Below, in pieces: positions 62,676 through 64,000 of a stretch of 64,000 nt of DNA. The stretch comes from a virus: positions 1 through 64,000 of the IMG/VR virus record IMGVR_UViG_3300025141_016157; one strand, written 5' to 3'. A program made the position numbers and the translations under genes. Within the stretch, counting starts at the first letter, position 1. Every line of letters begins with the position of its first letter. The notes under the pieces were generated by a model, which saw nothing but the letters and a program-made list of their open reading frames with translations, was not told where the DNA came from and ran no database searches.

Positions 62676-62684
62676 ATATTTAAC
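62676..62684 (+). promoter_or_regulatory. ATATTTAAC box upstream of gp22
   Basis: CATATTTAAC followed by CGAGGAG and the gp22 start 20 bases later; identical to the box at 61139-61148. Confidence 0.35.
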
Positions 62685-62704
62685 TTTCGAGGAGTCATAG
62701 CAGA

Positions 62705-64000
62705 ATGTCATCTAAAATTTATGAAGAAGCATTAGCAGAAGCAAAGCAGCTTAGAGAGATAGCTGAGCAAAATGCTAAGAACGCTATCGTAGAGGCCGTA
62801 ACGCCAAAAATAAGAGAGTTTATTGATAATCAATTAATGGGAGAATCTGGCAATAGATCCAATAGTGATTCTAGTGTTGATGAAATCATATCAGAGTCTC
62901 TCGGTTTTGATTCAAGTAGCGAAGATGTCATCTTGGATGACAGTGCTATGCAATCTCTTGCCGGACTACTTGGTTCAGCAGGATCAAATAAAGAAGTTTT
63001 AACAATGCTAGCTGAGTCAATTAATGAGCTAGAACCAACACAAGCTGATCTTGTTTTATCTGCAGCTAAAAAATTAGATTCAACAGGTAATAGTTTCGAC
63101 TCAGACAAAAAAAATAAAAAAGTAGAAAATCTACAGGAGAATAACCAAATGGCATCAAACGAAAGAATTTATGAAGTTGACCTCGGCCTGTTAAAGGAAG
63201 AGCTGTCAAGAGGATCACTATATGAGGTTGGCGATGAAGAGCCAGAAGAACCAGATAGTGATGAAACTGATCAGTCAGAAGAAAAACAGCTTAAGGAAAT
63301 GTTAAGAAGTCTTGGACTACTTAACGAAGACAAGATAGAGATTGATCTTGGAGAAGATGTTGAGCTTCCAGAAGATGTTCAAATAGTTGCAAGACTTCTT
63401 CAAGATGAAGATGAAGATCTTGAAGCTGATCTTGAACTCGATGATGAGGTTATGGATGTAGAATTAGACGATGATGAGGTTGTCGAAGATGACCTTGACG
63501 TATCTCTTGACGAAACATTTGAAATTAACGCAACAGTTCTTAAAGAAGAGCTTCTCAGGATGAAGCGATTGGTAAGAGAGGCTAAAAGCCTTGCAGATGC
63601 CAAGGGCGGAACAGATTCCAAAGAAGACTCCTGGGGCGGAAAAGGAAATGCAAAGGCAGGTCTTAAGCATGCTTATGGCGGCAAAGGCTCTGGCAAAGGA
63701 AATGCATTTGGCGGCGGAACTGAAAAAGGTGACGTCTATAAGGTTAAACTCAATGCCCTCAAGGAGACATTGAGAAAAGAGTTGCGCAAGAATCGCACTC
63801 TAGAGACGAGGCTCGATGAATACAGAAGTGCAGTTGAAACACTTCGTGAGCAATTAACAGATCTCAATCTGTTCAACGCAAAACTACTCTACGTAAATAA
63901 ACTCTTCCAGGATAAGTCAGTTACTCCTACACGACGCAGGTCGATGATGGAATCAATTGATGGAGCAAAGAGTTTGAGAGAGGTCAAGCTAATTTATAAG
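62705..64000 (+). CDS. gp22: Prohead core scaffold protein, gp22-like (partial, runs off the end)
   Basis: The frame from ATG 62705 is open to the window end (432 codons, no stop). The protein begins SSKIYEEALAEAKQLREIAE, a coiled helix typical of scaffolds, has a strongly acidic middle (DDEVMDVELDDDEVVEDDLD at about 63440-63500), a Gly/Lys-rich linker (WGGKGNAKAGLKHAYGGKG, about 63630-63700) and a helical end with LTDLNLFNAKLLYVNKLFQD and AKSLREVKLIY, which matches gp22-type scaffolds of T4-like phages. It fills the prohead and is digested by gp21. The major capsid gene is expected just beyond the window. Confidence 0.88.
   Translation, partial: MSSKIYEEALAEAKQLREIAEQNAKNAIVEAVTPKIREFIDNQLMGESGNRSNSDSSVDEIISESLGFDSSSEDVILDDSAMQSLAGLLGSAGSNKEVLTMLAESINELEPTQADLVLSAAKKLDSTGNSFDSDKKNKKVENLQENNQMASNERIYEVDLGLLKEELSRGSLYEVGDEEPEEPDSDETDQSEEKQLKEMLRSLGLLNEDKIEIDLGEDVELPEDVQIVARLLQDEDEDLEADLELDDEVMDVELDDDEVVEDDLDVSLDETFEINATVLKEELLRMKRLVREAKSLADAKGGTDSKEDSWGGKGNAKAGLKHAYGGKGSGKGNAFGGGTEKGDVYKVKLNALKETLRKELRKNRTLETRLDEYRSAVETLREQLTDLNLFNAKLLYVNKLFQDKSVTPTRRRSMMESIDGAKSLREVKLIYK

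Noticed and set aside
63400-63621. Ser-rich minus-strand frame opposite the scaffold gene
   Set aside because: A product of the antisense of the acidic Asp/Glu/Leu codons; the + strand frame is open for 432 codons and recognisable as gp22.

Overview
This window is a stretch of a large, AT-rich tailed-phage genome of the T4-like (contractile tail, myovirus) type. All genes lie on the + strand, tightly packed, often with stop and start codons overlapping. The calls rest on a T4-type packaging and head set (terminase large subunit, portal, prohead protease, scaffold), a gp55-type late sigma factor, gp5/gp25/gp6-like baseplate proteins, a gp61-like primase and gp46/gp47-type recombination functions. 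Gene style (many large Ser/Gly-rich virion proteins, sugar genes, a J-domain protein) fits marine T4-like phages. The host cannot be read from the sequence; the dTDP-sugar genes are compatible with a Gram-negative host.

Layout. (1) 1-5115: nucleotide-sugar and surface-glycan cassette: end of a dTDP-glucose 4,6-dehydratase, glucose-1-phosphate thymidylyltransferase, glycosyltransferase-like protein, PIG-L deacetylase, WbqC-like protein, a short UDP-glucose dehydrogenase-like enzyme and an epimerase. (2) 5118-9461: a QueF-like protein that lacks the catalytic Cys, a small unknown, an Fe-S RecB/Cas4-type nuclease, two GT-B glycosyltransferases and a membrane protein. (3) 9458-10559: late sigma factor and a small companion. 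(4) 10549-21458: baseplate genes (gp5-like hub, gp25, gp6, a very large gp7/gpI-like protein with two LamG-like folds). (5) 21458-32797: LamG protein and three fibre-type proteins, ending in an 880-residue repetitive protein with its own strong terminator. (6) 32890-34922: small coiled-coil protein, FkbM-like methyltransferase, J-domain protein. (7) 35002-49788: seven virion-type proteins, mostly of unknown family, linked pairwise by shared N- or C-terminal modules. (8) 49788-54907: RuvC-like nuclease, primase, and a single-chain Mre11-Rad50 (gp47-gp46) fusion. (9) 54891-64000: zinc protein, terminase, portal, prohead core proteins, protease and the acidic scaffold gp22, which runs off the right edge; the major capsid gene would be expected next.

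How it fits together: the sigma factor would switch on the structural genes; fused Mre11-Rad50, the RuvC-like nuclease and primase support recombination-dependent replication and resolve DNA for packaging by the terminase through the portal; the sugar genes probably remodel a glycan on the host surface, on the virion or on DNA. No gene-free stretch exceeds 300 bases (the longest is about 112 bases, 30043-30154). I saw no tRNA, CRISPR array, insertion sequence or integrase. Most interesting points: the Mre11-Rad50 fusion, the Cys-less QueF homologue, the compact UDP-sugar dehydrogenase, the modular sharing among virion proteins, and a recurring ATATTTA box in front of genes that follow gaps.
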